NCBI GenBank assembly: GCA_014843695.1
Contig: CM026398.1
Location: 43,765,372 to 43,829,371 of the forward strand
Direction: 5' to 3'
Origin: Archivesica marissinica
Lineage: Eukaryota > Mollusca > Bivalvia > Venerida > Vesicomyidae
DNA: 64,000 nt
Position 1 is the stretch's first letter; every line of letters starts with the position of its first letter. Under the pieces are notes generated by a model. The model was not told the DNA's origin. It did not search any database and was given only the letters and a program-made list of their open reading frames with translations. Of the stretch, positions 1-11,434 are shown one piece after another. Both the position numbers and the translations under genes were made by a program.

Positions 1-535
1 TTATTGAGCTCTATATGCGAGTGTATTATTGAGCTCTATATGAGAGTGTATTATTGAGCTCTATATGCGAGTGTATTATCGAGCTCTATATGCGAGTGTA
101 TTATTGAGCTCTATATGCGAGTGCATTGTTGAGCTCTATATGTGAGTGCATTGTTGAGATCTATATGCGAGTGTATTATTGAGCTCTATATGTGAGTGCA
201 TTGTTGAGCTCTATATGCGAGTGTATTATTGAGATCTATATGTGAGTGTATTATTGAGATCTATAGGCCTATGCGAGTGTATTATCAAGCTCTATATGCG
301 AGTGTATTATTATTGAGCTCTAAATGCGAGTGTATTATTGAGTTATATATGAGTGTATTATTGAGCTCTAAATGCGAGTATATTATTGAGCTCTATATGC
401 GAGTGTATTATTGAGCTCTATATGCGAGTGTATTCTTGAGCTCTATATGCGAGTGTATTATTGAGCTCTATATGCGAGTGTATTATTGAGCTCTAAATGC
501 GAGTGTATTATTGAGCTCTATATGCGAGTGTATTG
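1..535. repeat. Minisatellite, 25-bp unit, about 21 copies
   Basis: Tandem copies of a 25-bp unit containing TTGAGCTCTATATGCGAGTG fill the left edge and continue beyond the window. Copies differ by a few substitutions and small indels (for example near 260-270 and 310). Short open frames here are by-products of the repeat. Confidence 0.95.
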
Positions 536-1080
536 AACATGTGCAGAGCAAGCTATTTGTATAATAACAGTAACAACATCATAATATACATAATGTACAT
601 GTGCGAAAAGTTGACTAGTATAAGTAAGACCTCTACATAAAAAATGTTTCTGTTATTTGAAAAATGGCTTGATAGTAAAATGTCACATTTTTGAAGTCTT
701 AATATTTGGACTAACTAGTCATTGACCTAGTTTATAATAAACTAAATTTCGTTATTTATCCTAAAGCCGATTTGTTTTCCGCCCATCGGGACCCGCTTAG
801 TATTGGCAATCTGCATTTTGCACGATATTTATAACAATATAATCTACACTTACATCGCTATCAGAGAAATCCGTTTCCTTTCTTAAAAAAATCGCCATTT
901 TCCAAACAGCCCAGCAAACCATTGGTTTCCCTGAAATTATATTGTTATCATATAGCTAGAAAACACTGGATTTCCCAATATAGGCCTACTAAATATAGAT
1001 TGGACTGTGCCAAGGTCACACTGTCTCCACATTAATGTCTGGATATATATATTAGCAAAGCGAAAATAACAAACATTGTA
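536..1080. other. Unannotated AT-rich spacer
   Basis: No coding potential, splice-consistent exon or repeat structure is recognised between the left minisatellite and the first SINE. Confidence 0.5.
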
Positions 1081-1325
1081 ATCCAGGGATCGCAGGTTCG
1101 ATCCCCCGTCTGACCCTAATAAAATTAACAGTCTTTCAGATGGGACGTTAAACCGAGGTCTCGTGTCGATGCTTTACACCGTGCACGTAAAAGAACCAGA
1201 GGAGACTCTGGAATGGGTCTCTCTCTGTATCATTGCACTATCCTCCAACAATCTAAAATGACTAATCTCTTCAGGAGGCGTCGCTCATATGGGCAACCGG
1301 TAGCGACGATAAATAAACGCAAAAC
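1081..1325 (+). mobile_element. tRNA-derived SINE (family A), 5' truncated
   Basis: The sequence begins inside a tRNA-like head with a B box (GCAGGTTCGATCCC), continues through a body containing GTTAAACCGAGGTCTCGTGT, and ends with a tail containing GGGCAACCGGTAGCGACGAT followed by AAATAAAC. Minus-strand relatives lie at 10244-10380 and 60190-60450. The A-box half is missing, as in a 5'-truncated retroposed copy. Confidence 0.8.
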
Positions 1326-1428
1326 ACACACACGCTGTATGATTCCTATAGGTCAGAGGTGCAGGTGCGTATCTATTCAAGCGGCTGTTGGGAGAACTCC
1401 AACGACTATCATTATTATGAGTATTATA

Positions 1429-1795
1429 GTGCAGCGGCAACAGGGGGTAAAAAAGTGACCTACCCCTCCCGGTGGTATAACAAGACAAAACTACTTTTAA
1501 ATGATAGGTATTGATGTCCTCGAATAATTTAGTGGGTGTGTACTAAGCAAAAAGGTGTACAAATATGCATATTAACCCCTTATGTCCGGCTACCTTCATA
1601 ATTTCCTTCAAAATCATTAGCTGGCATTTAGCTAGTTTTCAGGCATGATACATCATATAAACCACCATGATACTCTTCCTCTTTGTCTAGGAAAAGGCAA
1701 TAGAAGGGATTTACGATGATAAATTGCATTTTAGCCCACTTTAAATTCAAAATTAACCCATTGAGGGCCATTTTTGCTTTCGTCCATCATCTAAT
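1429..1795 (+). repeat. Left terminal inverted repeat of the Academ-like element
   Basis: It pairs with the reverse complement of 7550-7933 over nearly its whole length, with scattered mismatches and indels. Well-conserved blocks include CCCTCCCGGTGGTATAACAA, AATTTAGTGGGTGTGTACTA and TTAACCCCTTATGTCCGGCT. Confidence 0.9.
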
Positions 1796-1957
1796 GTCTG
1801 CCTACTTTGATAAACGGTTGGTTATATGCCATTGATTAAGAAATATTTCTTCAGATTACCTATTTAGCATCCTTCCAAAGATTATAAATCAATTGTTTTG
1901 CTGATAAGTAGTAGGCCAATGATACAATGTGCATGACTGTAGGCCAGTTTTTCATTT

Positions 1958-3304
1958 TCAATCCTCAACATTATCGAGTTCATTGACATTCACATTTGGA
2001 CAATTCTCGCAGCTGCAAAGTTCAATGCACTTTAGTCCTGCAAGGACACATGTGCACCTTGCGCCTTCTTTGCAATCCCCGTCTTTGCAGTATAGATGGG
2101 TGAGATGCCTTACTTCCGCTGGAGCTGATTCCTTTTTAAACATGACTTGGTGGAGTCCTGACTCCTCACGGAACCATCCGCATTCAGCTGGATCTCCTAA
2201 CTCTGGCTTGGGAACATGACTATTGCACCAGATCAAAGACTGATATCTCGCTCTGAGTGCATGCTGCGCGAAAGCATCCTCAGTTGGTGGCAACTGAGTG
2301 ACTGGTTTATCCGTGGTAGTTGCTAGCACATAGCGTAGCTCATCCAATGTCTTACACTTCTTCCCTTTACTCCCGTAAAGTGCAAGTGTGAAAGTCCTGG
2401 CAGCTTCCGACCATTTATCTAAAGAACTGTTGCTGTCCAATTCAAGGACAGAACTCGTTGGTTTAGTCAGAACAGTGAATGCTGTCTTCTTACCAATGCC
2501 AAACATGGAGTTTGTTGAGTCACAACCAGTCAGGGCATGCGCTGACGGCAGAGACATGCAGACATAATTGCCGAGTTCCGAGGCTATGGTGTGGATTGGG
2601 ATGAATCGTTCTCTTGTGACAAATTTTCCGGCATGGCCAGCATGCATGTAAACCTGATCAGTCAACATTCCAATGTTCATGTAGACAAGGAGTATCACAA
2701 GCACATCTGTGTCGTCTGTCCTGATGATGGTTCGATGATAATCGGACGTTAGATTTACTGCATGCAGAACCATCCTTGTATCAGCTTCTTCCTGACTGCT
2801 GAAATGAGTCTTTAAGTCCTCTACACCAGCATCTGACACCGTGACAACCTTTTCACCATTCTGAAAGCCGCCTGCAATTACAACTGACTTGTCAGCTGGA
2901 ACTCTGTCCTGGGCATTGGTGACCACATATTCGCTAATGAATTAAACCAATTCGGGTTTGTTCCCTGCTCCTCTCAAGAACTGTCTGAAATTAGGAACTG
3001 TTCTGTTCCCAATGATGTGATGAGTTTGGGCAGTCGGTGTGTCCGTGGTTGAGGTTCCTCTCCGCTGGCGTTCATCAGACTTGATGGACACCTGGCAGTC
3101 ATATCTGTCAAAGACTAAAATGACCACACCTGTTTGGATGGCAGGATTTTTCAGTAGCCGAATCAGCCTTTTGACAATGATTTCTGCAAGGTTATCAAAC
3201 GTTTTGAAGTGGTCTTCATTCAGGGCTTGTATCATCGCCATACCATCAACAATGTAGGCAGAACATTCCTGGTCAGTTTGTGGTAGTTCCAGAATTTCAT
3301 CGCA
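1958..3304 (-). pseudogene. Academ-like element protein, C-terminal XPG/FEN1-like nuclease and C8 finger
   Basis: One frame interrupted only by a TAA at 2942-2944. XPG-N features are YIVDGMA, then VVILVFDRYD and KSDERQRR. XPG-I features are SQEEADTRMVLHAV and RTDDTDVLVILL, followed by HALTGCDSTNSMFGIGKK, which resembles the FEN1 GCD..xxGIGxxxA helix-two-turn-helix loop. The tail has eight cysteines spaced C-x4-C-x5-C-x-C-x6-C-x3-C-x-C-x2-C, then an acidic end. The family role would be flap or structure-specific DNA cleavage during transposition; that is inference. The stop separates XPG-N from XPG-I, so the copy is dead unless read through. Confidence 0.8.
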
Positions 3305-5514
3305 AACAGACTCTTTGCTAGGTCAGCCTTGTTTGTCTTCCTCATGGCACCATCGTCGTGGAATAAGGACCGAGGGACTGCCGCTAGTTCATAAGAAAGT
3401 ACCATCTTCAGGTCAACATCTCTGTTCTTTGAAACGGCAAGGAGACGTCTGAATAGCACGTCGGTGTTGATGATTACCTTGTTCTGTTTGTCATTGGTCC
3501 GATGTTTCTTCATGTCGGCAAATGTCAGGGCTGTTTTCCTTGGGATTGCATCCCAAAAACTCCGTTTCTGCTCAACTAACCGATCATTTATGAACTCATC
3601 GAAGACAGCTTTTCCCTTTACCGGCAAGGAACTGAGGGACTGTTCAACGGCTGTCGAGGCAACTCTTCCGCTGACAATGTTCACTAGTCTTTCCGGAACC
3701 TCATTTAAATCAAAGGGGTCCTGGCAGTGATTCAAAATGTATCCTTCCACTTTATATACGTCTTCGACATCACGGCCCATTCTTGTCTTTTGGAGCTCCT
3801 CGTGTTCTTTCCTACTCCTTTTCGAACTGCACAACTGCTTGAACACCTCTGCATACTCACCAGTTATGTGCCTTGTCAAGAGCCATCGCAGAAGAGCACC
3901 TTTCCGAAGAGTAAACCCTATAACTCCACCATCGCTCTTGGCCTCTCGATTTATTGTCTGCTCCAGTGCCTGGTCAGTTGGTACACAATTGAAGGTGGTT
4001 TCATCCTTCCTTCTAACTACAAAGCCACCATTTTGAAGATGGTGAAATGCAGCTGGTTGTGTTGTTTCAAGCATTTTCATTTCCAGGACATAAACAGGTG
4101 TATATCTGGCGTAGTTGACCCTCCCAGCTAAATGAAAGAATGGTACAGTTTCCAAAACGGCATCGAGATGTAACGAAAAGTTTGCCTCTCTATCGGCTCT
4201 TGTTAACCTGAGGAGCACAGAAACTATCTCTAAGAAACTGTCCCAAAATGCAAATGTAGATGATTGCTTCCTTCCGTCTTCCCGAAACCTAGATATCGTG
4301 CTGCGGACAGCAGACAAACGACCTTCAATATCTTGACACTTAGCATTTGCCATTGCAGTATCCCTCTCCTGGAAAGAGGCATCAAGGTCATTGATGAGGC
4401 CAGCGATTTCATCATCAACCCACGGAAGGCCGTTGGCTCGGGCATAAGACTCTGCAGCAGACAAGTACAAATGCATCATTGCTTCAAGAACTATCTTCAA
4501 CCCTCGAAGGGCTCGTGCATAATGCTTCCCCTGAAGCATTTGGACTGTAGATGCTGTAGCAAAAAGTCCTGATGAAGAGAGTATATCTTGGAGACCTCCA
4601 TCACCAAACAGTTTGCCGATCGAAGCTAGTAATGCCATGACCAGGTGCATCCCCCCTAATCTCATGGTCACCTTACCATCAAGCGACTCTGGCTTGTTCC
4701 ACAGTATTTGCTGTGCCTTGCTATAAATCGCCAGGTCAGCTGTCACAACAATATGTCCTTGTCCCAAGCGCTCAGCAATCAATACAAGTTTCAGCAGAGT
4801 TGTGAAAATGGTTGAGAAGTCCGATGGTGGTGCATGAATAAATGGAAGGTATCTGATTGTGGTAACAGGAATGGACATACCAGTTACCAACGAATTGAAT
4901 CCACTCCATGCTGGAAGTGACGAATTCTCGCCTTTTGATTTCCGCGCCAACTCCCATATCAGATCTCTCAGCTGAGATGAGATATAGCTGTCCCCTTTTA
5001 TTACCTGTAGTAATGAGACAGACGATGCTGTGGGTGGTTCTGGCTTTTTGTGAGGTTTAAGGTATCTTTGAAGGGCAGGTTCTTCATATTCAGACACATC
5101 CAAGGACTTGGCAGCAGTGCGTGGGATTCCACCTAGATCACTTTGCTTTGGCAACTGCTGGTAGAGAACAACTGCCATACAATGAGTGGATGATTTGCCA
5201 TCCAGAGTATCTTCATTTTGATCAAAATTATCAATTGCTGCATGTACAGTCGAATTCAGATCGCCGCTGTCGAAGCATGATATGCCACGTGGAATGTAGA
5301 CTTCTGACTGGGACAATTCATCTTTTGCCACAGAAGTGATAAATCGTCTCACTTCATCATATGAAATGGAGAAGCCAAGGGAGTTCAGAACATCTATCAG
5401 AGATCTACTACCGAAGTCATGGTGCATTTGTATGCCAAGACCAAAGGTTATAGGAGTTTGAATTGAGCATGAGACGCTGATGATGCTATGACAAATTCCC
5501 AAGACTCGAGGCAA
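3232..5514 (-). pseudogene. Academ-like element protein, central part
   Basis: A 760-residue open stretch in the frame after the first frameshift. Homology by context extends the frame back to about 5575. I recognise no named domain. It is mixed alpha/beta in look, mid-sized and without repeats, transmembrane segments or a signal peptide. It joins the N-terminal Cys/His region to the nuclease. Near 3300, after ADLAKSLFA, the frame drifts into a nonsense tail ending MVWR. The neighbouring frame instead reads DEILELPQTDQ and then YIVDGMAMIQAL, the start of the nuclease, so a one-base deletion lies at about 3300-3310. Family usage suggests this region carries the transposase function, but I cannot see catalytic residues with certainty. 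Confidence 0.7.
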
Positions 5515-5557
5515 ACTGGAATCTTCACGACCTTCTGACGCACCTGATGCATTGAAA

Positions 5558-6703
5558 TCATGTTTTGAAGTAAGCCAACATAAAATCTACCAAAATACCA
5601 GGTACAAACTCTTTGCATTTACCCATTTCAAGTTCACCACTTTGTTTATATTCACTAGCCTGAAATGTTATTTCATCTATTGTCTTTCGAATTATTCCAG
5701 CCGCTTTGTGAAGGGTCACACTGTCCTCCTGGTACACTGAGTTTTCAATGAGTTCAAAATCACCATTTTCTGACATTTCCATCTGAAGGTCGCTCACTTT
5801 CTTAAGCGCATCTCCTAATGTTACCCGATTAGAACATACAAAGTCAGACTTCCCAGCTTGAGAGATGAATACAATCTGATCACCGAAGTGTTGTTTCAGT
5901 TTTTCTTTCAGCTTCCATGGCGAATAGCCCGTGACATCACTGTCGCCAGTATCTCCGAGTATCTCAACAAACCTGCTTTGTAAGACCGAGAGTAGAACAA
6001 CAGACTTCTTTGGGGAAAACACATTTTTCTCCATTTCCTTACACAGTTTGTGCAAAGCTTTTTCATGGATAGTTTCTAATTGAGCAGTCTCATTCCTTAC
6101 TCGCCCAGCCTTGATATTTCGGTCAGATATATATGGACCATAGCAGGATCTATGGTACTTTGCATCAACTGCAAAGAGATCGGGATACGAAAGCATTCGA
6201 AGACGCACCTCATGATCCTGTCTCTGTTCCGCCGCATCAAGCACATGCTGCCGGGTTGAAGATCCAGTTCCAGATGAAATCGGGGTTAATTGTTCGTGTC
6301 GTTTGTATGCTTTACCGCATATAAAGCAATCTCCTCGAATATTAAACTTTGATGTATCATTCCTTCGAAGTCTGCTTGAAGGTCCTTCACCAGCATCCGC
6401 AGAAGAGTCCGGTGCAGACGTTTGGAGGCATTCTAAGTTACGCTTGCTTGTATATGACGCTCTACAATTATGGTGGAAAGCAATTCCAATGTTGCCATTT
6501 TGAATGTCTGGAATATATGAAGCGATCCGGTCATAAATTTCATCATTTCGTACTTTTGCAGCATTAAGGAATGTGCGTATTCCGTCAACTGTCGGCTTTT
6601 TAATAAACTTTCCCTGGCCATCAGTTAAGGGTTTGTCACAGATGACGCAGTTCACATCGCTAAGTTGTCGCCTTTTGGGTTGGGGTTCTTCACTCAATTC
6701 CAT
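5558..6703 (-). pseudogene. Academ-like element protein, N-terminal part
   Basis: The likely start is the Met of MELSEEPQPKRR at 6703; the frame is open further upstream, to 6748. Two similar metal-binding-looking clusters follow. The first has CVICDKP, then HHNC about 70 residues later. The second has CFICGKA, then YHRSCY about 70 residues later. The region reads like a tandem duplicated Cys-Cys-His-Cys module, plausibly for DNA or protein binding. The frame stops at 5558 after DFMLAYFKT. A different frame continues directly into the central part, so a single lost base near 5570 (probably in a Trp codon) broke the gene. No introns are seen. It is not a functional CDS in this copy. Confidence 0.75.
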
Positions 6704-7549
6704 TTTCCTGTTATGTAAGAAACAAAACATTATTATTGTAATATTCACATCAATTTAAGTCTGAGGGAATTTCATCATAAATGTTTATATTTATAAACTA
6801 GTTTCCATTGGTGTACGCCCATTAGGGAGCCATATACAACTATGCTTTCACTGCCATTATCGCTATCTTAAAGTGAATAGCAGTAGCGCTAAAAACTAGC
6901 GCATGTGGTTGCTTCTTCCGTAATACAACTAAATGAGCGTGCAAATGCACAGCTAGTTGCATGCTAGGGGTGTCTCCGGTACACATTACCAAATATATAG
7001 GGCACCCTAAGAAAGCACATCAAAATATACACACCACATAGTAGGCCTATACCTGTGTGAACAAAGGTGAGTGTATCACCAGGTTAACATGCCCATGCAT
7101 AGGCAATGACCATTGTCCAGTCAGGTTTATGATGCTGGCAAGTAGGATTATCATTGATAAAAATGATAGTCATCGATTATGATATTTTTTGCTTACACTT
7201 ACCTGCTATGAACTTGTAAAGAAGGTAGAGCTTTAGCCATGTTAGCAATCATAGCTTTGGAATCAAAAAATGTGCACATTTTTTTCTTACAAAATTGAAA
7301 GTGAAAGTGAAACTAAAACAAATGATTGACTGCTATGCCATCTATCTGCAAAAAGATTAATGAAACTATAAACATGGTAACATGGTATTATTTCATTATA
7401 CATTTTTTTTGATAGAATATGTTCAACAGTTAAATACCACCAACAAAGTATTTTTTCTTTTGGGTGGTTTTATCAGTGACATACCCACAAGATGATGGGA
7501 AAGAATGTTTCAATGAAATCCATGTTTTCAGAATAAAAGAGAAATAGGT

Positions 7550-7933
7550 TCGAAGAAAATCATTAAAAAATGGCCAAAAATGGCCAATAAGGGGTTAATT
7601 TGTTGACTTAAAGTGGGCTTAAAGGCTTCCAATCACCATAAATACCTTCTACGGGATGTCTTTTAACCAAAACCTAGGCCCCATTGTGGTTTTTAAGTTG
7701 TATCATGCCTAAAAACAAGCCAAAATGCCAGCAAATGGTTTTGAAGGAAATGATGAAGATAGCCGGACATAAGGGGTTAATATGCATAGTTGTACACCTT
7801 TTAGCTTAGTACACACCCACTAAATTATTCAAGGACATCAATACCTTTAATTTAAGACCGGTTTCATCTTGTTATACCACCGGGAGGGGTAGGTCCCCTT
7901 TTTAGGGCTCTTTTTGAGACCTTGCCACTGCAC
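7550..7933 (-). repeat. Right terminal inverted repeat of the Academ-like element
   Basis: Inverted partner of 1429-1795. It is slightly longer because of small insertions, such as extra bases after GTGCAGTGGCAAGG near the tip. Divergence between the two arms indicates the insertion is not recent. Confidence 0.9.
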
Positions 7934-8670
7934 TATTATAGACTATCAGACGATGGGGCATTCTCGTGTTATTAGACATAGGCCTATTTCCATCAAATAA
8001 CATGTATTTATATATATAATAAGGTGTTCAGGTCTCAACCTCAAAGACATATCAGTATAATCTGGTTGTATTTTAACTAGTTTATCGTTGATGTTTCAGC
8101 ACGATTGTTTGCCTTATATCAAGACTACAATAAGCCCATATAGTGTAACAAATTGATGTGTCTATTATTGTGTGCGAATAGCAGGTAACCTTTTCCAGGA
8201 AATGAATCGGTTAATAGGCCAAGTATATTTATAAAGGTTTGACCTAAATTGTGACGTCAGGCGAACCATGTTAACACATTGTAAGATATTATTGCAAAAC
8301 GATATATCTATATATAGATAAATATATATACTATATATACACCAATCTGGGGCGTCCGTTCTCCAGTGTCGCATTTGGGAAAATAAGAGTTCCGGGTTCG
8401 ATACTCGGCCAGGGAACGTATGTAGTGCATTGAGCATGGTCATTTTTAAACATGCTTGGTTATGGCTGAAACAAGGTGTGTGCATAGTGTCAAGCCTATG
8501 GTGTATGAAAGTGTTCAAAAAAAACTATTTTTGTTTTGAACGCGAAATCATTTGCCCAGACAGTCAAGCATCTGTACTAGTAACCTAGATGTTGACCCCA
8601 AATGCAGGAACTAAACATACGGTAATGTTACAGACATGGTGTTACTGACTACATTCCTACTGAGTTTGTA
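7934..8670. other. Spacer with a possible tRNA-like SINE fragment
   Basis: No coding signal. A run of TA-rich sequence lies at 8295-8340. Around 8385-8425 the sequence GAGTTCCGGGTTCGATACTC resembles a tRNA B box in a possible SINE remnant, with no clear partner copy in this window. Confidence 0.4.
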
Positions 8671-8825
8671 CACAGGAACTTGAAATTGTATCCATAAGCC
8701 ACCAACGGTCTCGTACCTCTATCCTAGGACACCCCCCTCTATTAAAAAAGATGGGGGGGCGGGGTGTCCTAGGATAGAGGTACGAGACCGTTGGTGGCTT
8801 ATGGATAAAATGTCAAGTTCCTGTG
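8671..8825. mobile_element. Hairpin MITE, copy 1
   Basis: An almost perfect inverted repeat: CACAGGAACTTGAAATTGTA on the left, and the complementary arm ending CAAGTTCCTGTG on the right, with ~65 bp arms around a G/C-rich loop. It is flanked by a 7-bp direct repeat GTTTGTA (8664-8670 and 8826-8832), taken as the target duplication. Confidence 0.9.
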
Positions 8826-8867
8826 GTTTGTAGTTGTAGGTGTTCTACACACCAACTTTGGAAATTC

Positions 8868-9470
8868 CTAACAATGCTTCACGGGAATAAGTCACTTGAA
8901 TACAATGAGAGACATTGTTCAGTTACTGCCCCTGAATACTCCCTAAACGTAAGTAGGTCCTCTTATGTGGTTTCCTCTGTTGTTAGTTTTTATCGTTATT
9001 TCCTTTACACAACATGCTAATAATCTTCATTCACCATCATCTTATAATTATTATGTTACTATATCTCGACAGATATCATACAGTATATGCACATTTTGTT
9101 TTATCAATTAATTAACATGACTTGGAGCACAGGAACTTGAAATTTTATCCATAAGCCACCAAAGGTCTCGTACCTCTATCCTAGGACATTAATAGAGGAG
9201 GGTGTCCTATGATAGAGGTACGAGACCGTTGGTGGCTTATGGATAACATTTCAAGTTCCTGTGCTTGGATAAAACACATTTATCATAACGCAACATCTGA
9301 TTAGGGAACAACAGTAAAAACAAAGGATTCCAACAGAAAGGACCACTGTGCATTTCTGGATAAATCGGACTTTATCTGCCAAGGGAGGTAATAGAAAAGC
9401 CAGCGAGGTCGCGCATTGTTGACAGACGCTCCTCCATACAAACTTGACATTACTATTCATGAATGCACTT
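8868..9470. repeat. Dispersed repeat family R2, copy interrupted by a hairpin MITE
   Basis: Shares blocks with 12335-12610 and 63530-63790: CAGTTACTGCCC, then TTAATTAACA..., ATTTATCATA and CAACATCTG, then GGACCA(C/G)T. In this copy the hairpin MITE at 9128-9263 interrupts the sequence, and the other copies show the uninterrupted arrangement. Superfamily unknown. Confidence 0.6.
9128..9263. mobile_element. Hairpin MITE, copy 2
   Basis: Same terminal sequence CACAGGAACTTG and full-length complementary arms as copy 1, with a shorter loop. Flanks CTTGGAG (9121-9127) and CTTGGAT (9264-9270) look like a target duplication with one change. It sits inside repeat R2. Confidence 0.9.
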
Positions 9471-9937
9471 TAAAGGCTACATTCCATTTATGGGTTCCCT
9501 TACAGTTATCTCCATATTAACAACCTAGTATCATAGCTAGAGGCAAATTTCAACCGAGGCAATCTAGGGTGTCCGGGGGCATGTTCCCTTTTAAATGGTT
9601 GGGGTATAGAAGCGATTTCCTGCATTTTCTGATTTAGTCGTATAATTATGTACTGACCATTCAGCTCTCTAGCAGTCAATATTTTATACAGCAAAGGGAT
9701 ATTTTTGGCATTTTATTTTTTGCTTTGGACATTTTAACAGAGGCAGCTTCCTCAGTGTGGCTACGGGCCTGCAACCCCTGTACATCACGAACAATATTGT
9801 CAACTCGGTAAGAATACCTACACCAACACACAGACACTTGGGGTATGGACAAATGGATACTGTATCAAGACCAATTGTTTTTACGAACATTTTGATAAAC
9901 CATAGGCTTGATTGACGCTATACAAACAACATATTTA

Positions 9938-10140
9938 GGCAATCACCAATGCAACCCGGGACCAATCCTCGGACCGGGAAGTATGAAAGGTACGGTGGTC
10001 GCCAGATCGGACAGGTGGGTTTTCTCCGGTTTCCCTCCCCTCCCACACACGAATGACCACATTTATGCTTTCATCCACGCCAACGAGAGTGATTAATATA
10101 AATTGTTAGAAATTGCTTCGCAATCATTGTAAAATAAATA
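9938..10140 (+). mobile_element. tRNA-derived SINE (family B)
   Basis: Starts in the tRNA-like head (ACCAATGCAACCCGGGACC, a decayed B box) and runs through GGTGGTCGCCAGATCGGACA and GAATGACCACATTTATGCTT to the tail GAGTGATTAATATAAATTGT, then ATAAATAAATG. Fuller copies lie on the minus strand at 36400-36632 and 57060-57293. Confidence 0.8.
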
Positions 10141-10149
10141 AATGTTAAA

Positions 10150-10243
10150 TTTAACTCTATCCTATTTTTTTTAATAGAGGGGGGTGTCCTAGGATAGAGG
10201 TACGAGACCTTTGGTGGCTTATGGATAAAATTTCAAGTTCCTG
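10150..10243. mobile_element. Half copy of the hairpin MITE
   Basis: Only the right arm is present: from the loop GGGGGGTGTCCTAGGATAGA through GGTACGAGACC to CAAGTTCCTGTG. The left arm is missing apart from a few bases, and SINE A follows immediately. Confidence 0.8.
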
Positions 10244-10380
10244 TGAAAGCACCTACACGAGACCTCGGTTTAAAGTCCCATCTGAAAAAGACTTAATTTT
10301 ATTAGGGTCGGACGGGGGATCGAACCTGCGATCCCTGGATTACCAGTCCAGCATGTTTACCACTGGACTACAGATCCGGC
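10244..10380 (-). mobile_element. tRNA-derived SINE (family A), head region
   Basis: On the minus strand the tRNA-like head is nearly complete: the A box lies in GTAGTCCAGTGGTAAACATG and the B box in GCAGGTTCGATCCCC, followed by the body found at 1100-1180. The shared body ends where the hairpin half copy begins. Confidence 0.85.
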
Positions 10381-10429
10381 TGTTGGAATACCGGCAATCC
10401 CAAGATGCACTCATATGGATTATATGAAC

Positions 10430-11430
10430 ACAAGGCAAGTCAAATTAACAGTAAGTTTATTGTATTTCACAATCATCCAGTCAAACTTAACTATTCACAC
10501 AACACATGCTAGTTCATGTTTCGGACACTTCACATGGAATAGTGATCTGGTTGCTATGACACAACAGAAATACCAGACTGGTTACCATGACAACAAGCAA
10601 AGAATTAAAACAGAAATGGTTACTTGCTGTCACAAGAGTCTGGCTTGTATTGTACGTCATTGAAGATATAAACCTGGAGCTACAGAACGAGGTCTGTAAC
10701 AGTTCTCCATGTATACCAGATATACATCTATAAATTATGTCATTTCTACAACATTATATCACAAACATATTCTTTTCAAATTACAAATGCATTCTTTCTT
10801 CGACATCTTAAAATCTACCACATTCACAATACATAGTTCCCATGTGACGTCATCATTCCTACTGTGGCTGCTATTTTGTTTGGCAAAGTTGACAAGATAT
10901 TACATACATTGTATAGTAGTGTAATTTTATTTTTTTATTTTCATAAAATATTTATTTTTCATCCATGGTTCATATATTGTTGGAAAGCTCTCAATGGGGA
11001 CATATTTTTTGTATCATTTCACAAATTTCGTATCACTAATGAATAAATAATAATTTACCTGTATTTCAACTGTGAAAATAAGACTCAAAAATAGGTTAAT
11101 AAGTTAAGTTCATATAATTATAATCCATACATCAGTGTCAAAAAATACACTATAATATTTAAAATGTGCATTTCAACACCTTCAAAATGATACCAAACTT
11201 TATAATTAACAAGTACTAATTAATTATGTTCTTGCAATTAAAGAATTACTAGGAAAATCTCTGAAATGAGCCGTTTATAAAATTTGCCAAACAAAATGGC
11301 TGTCAAGGTAAGATCTTATCCGTGTTGTTGACTATTTCCACAGGCCATGGGAACTATGTATACATCATGTATGCTAACACTTGTATATAAACACTTGTAT
11401 ATTAATATAAACCATGCATTCAGAATAATT
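10430..11430. other. Non-coding stretch with an inverted repeat pair
   Basis: No exon is recognised. The segment near 10833-10890 (CATAGTTCCCATG, later GGCTGCTATTTTGTTTGGCA) recurs inverted near 11277-11360, giving an imperfect ~80 bp inverted pair about 400 bp apart, possibly an old foldback element. Confidence 0.45.
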
Positions 11431-11434
11431 TCCA

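Larger units (their letters stand above)
1429..7933 (-). mobile_element. Decayed Academ-like DNA transposon with long terminal inverted repeats
   Basis: About 6.5 kb bounded by ~370 bp inverted repeats that begin GTGCAGCGGCAA on the left and GTGCAGTGGCAA on the reverse of the right end. The flanks share TATTATA (1422-1428 and 7934-7940). The exact target duplication is ambiguous: 7 bp, or 3 bp (TTA) if the termini are taken as TAGTGCAG. The single minus-strand gene inside encodes N-terminal Cys/His clusters, a long central region, a split XPG-like nuclease and a C8 finger. From memory, Academ elements combine an XPG-type nuclease, a C8 finger and 3-4 bp target duplications, so I place it there. 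Two frameshifts and one stop show it is no longer autonomous. Confidence 0.75.
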
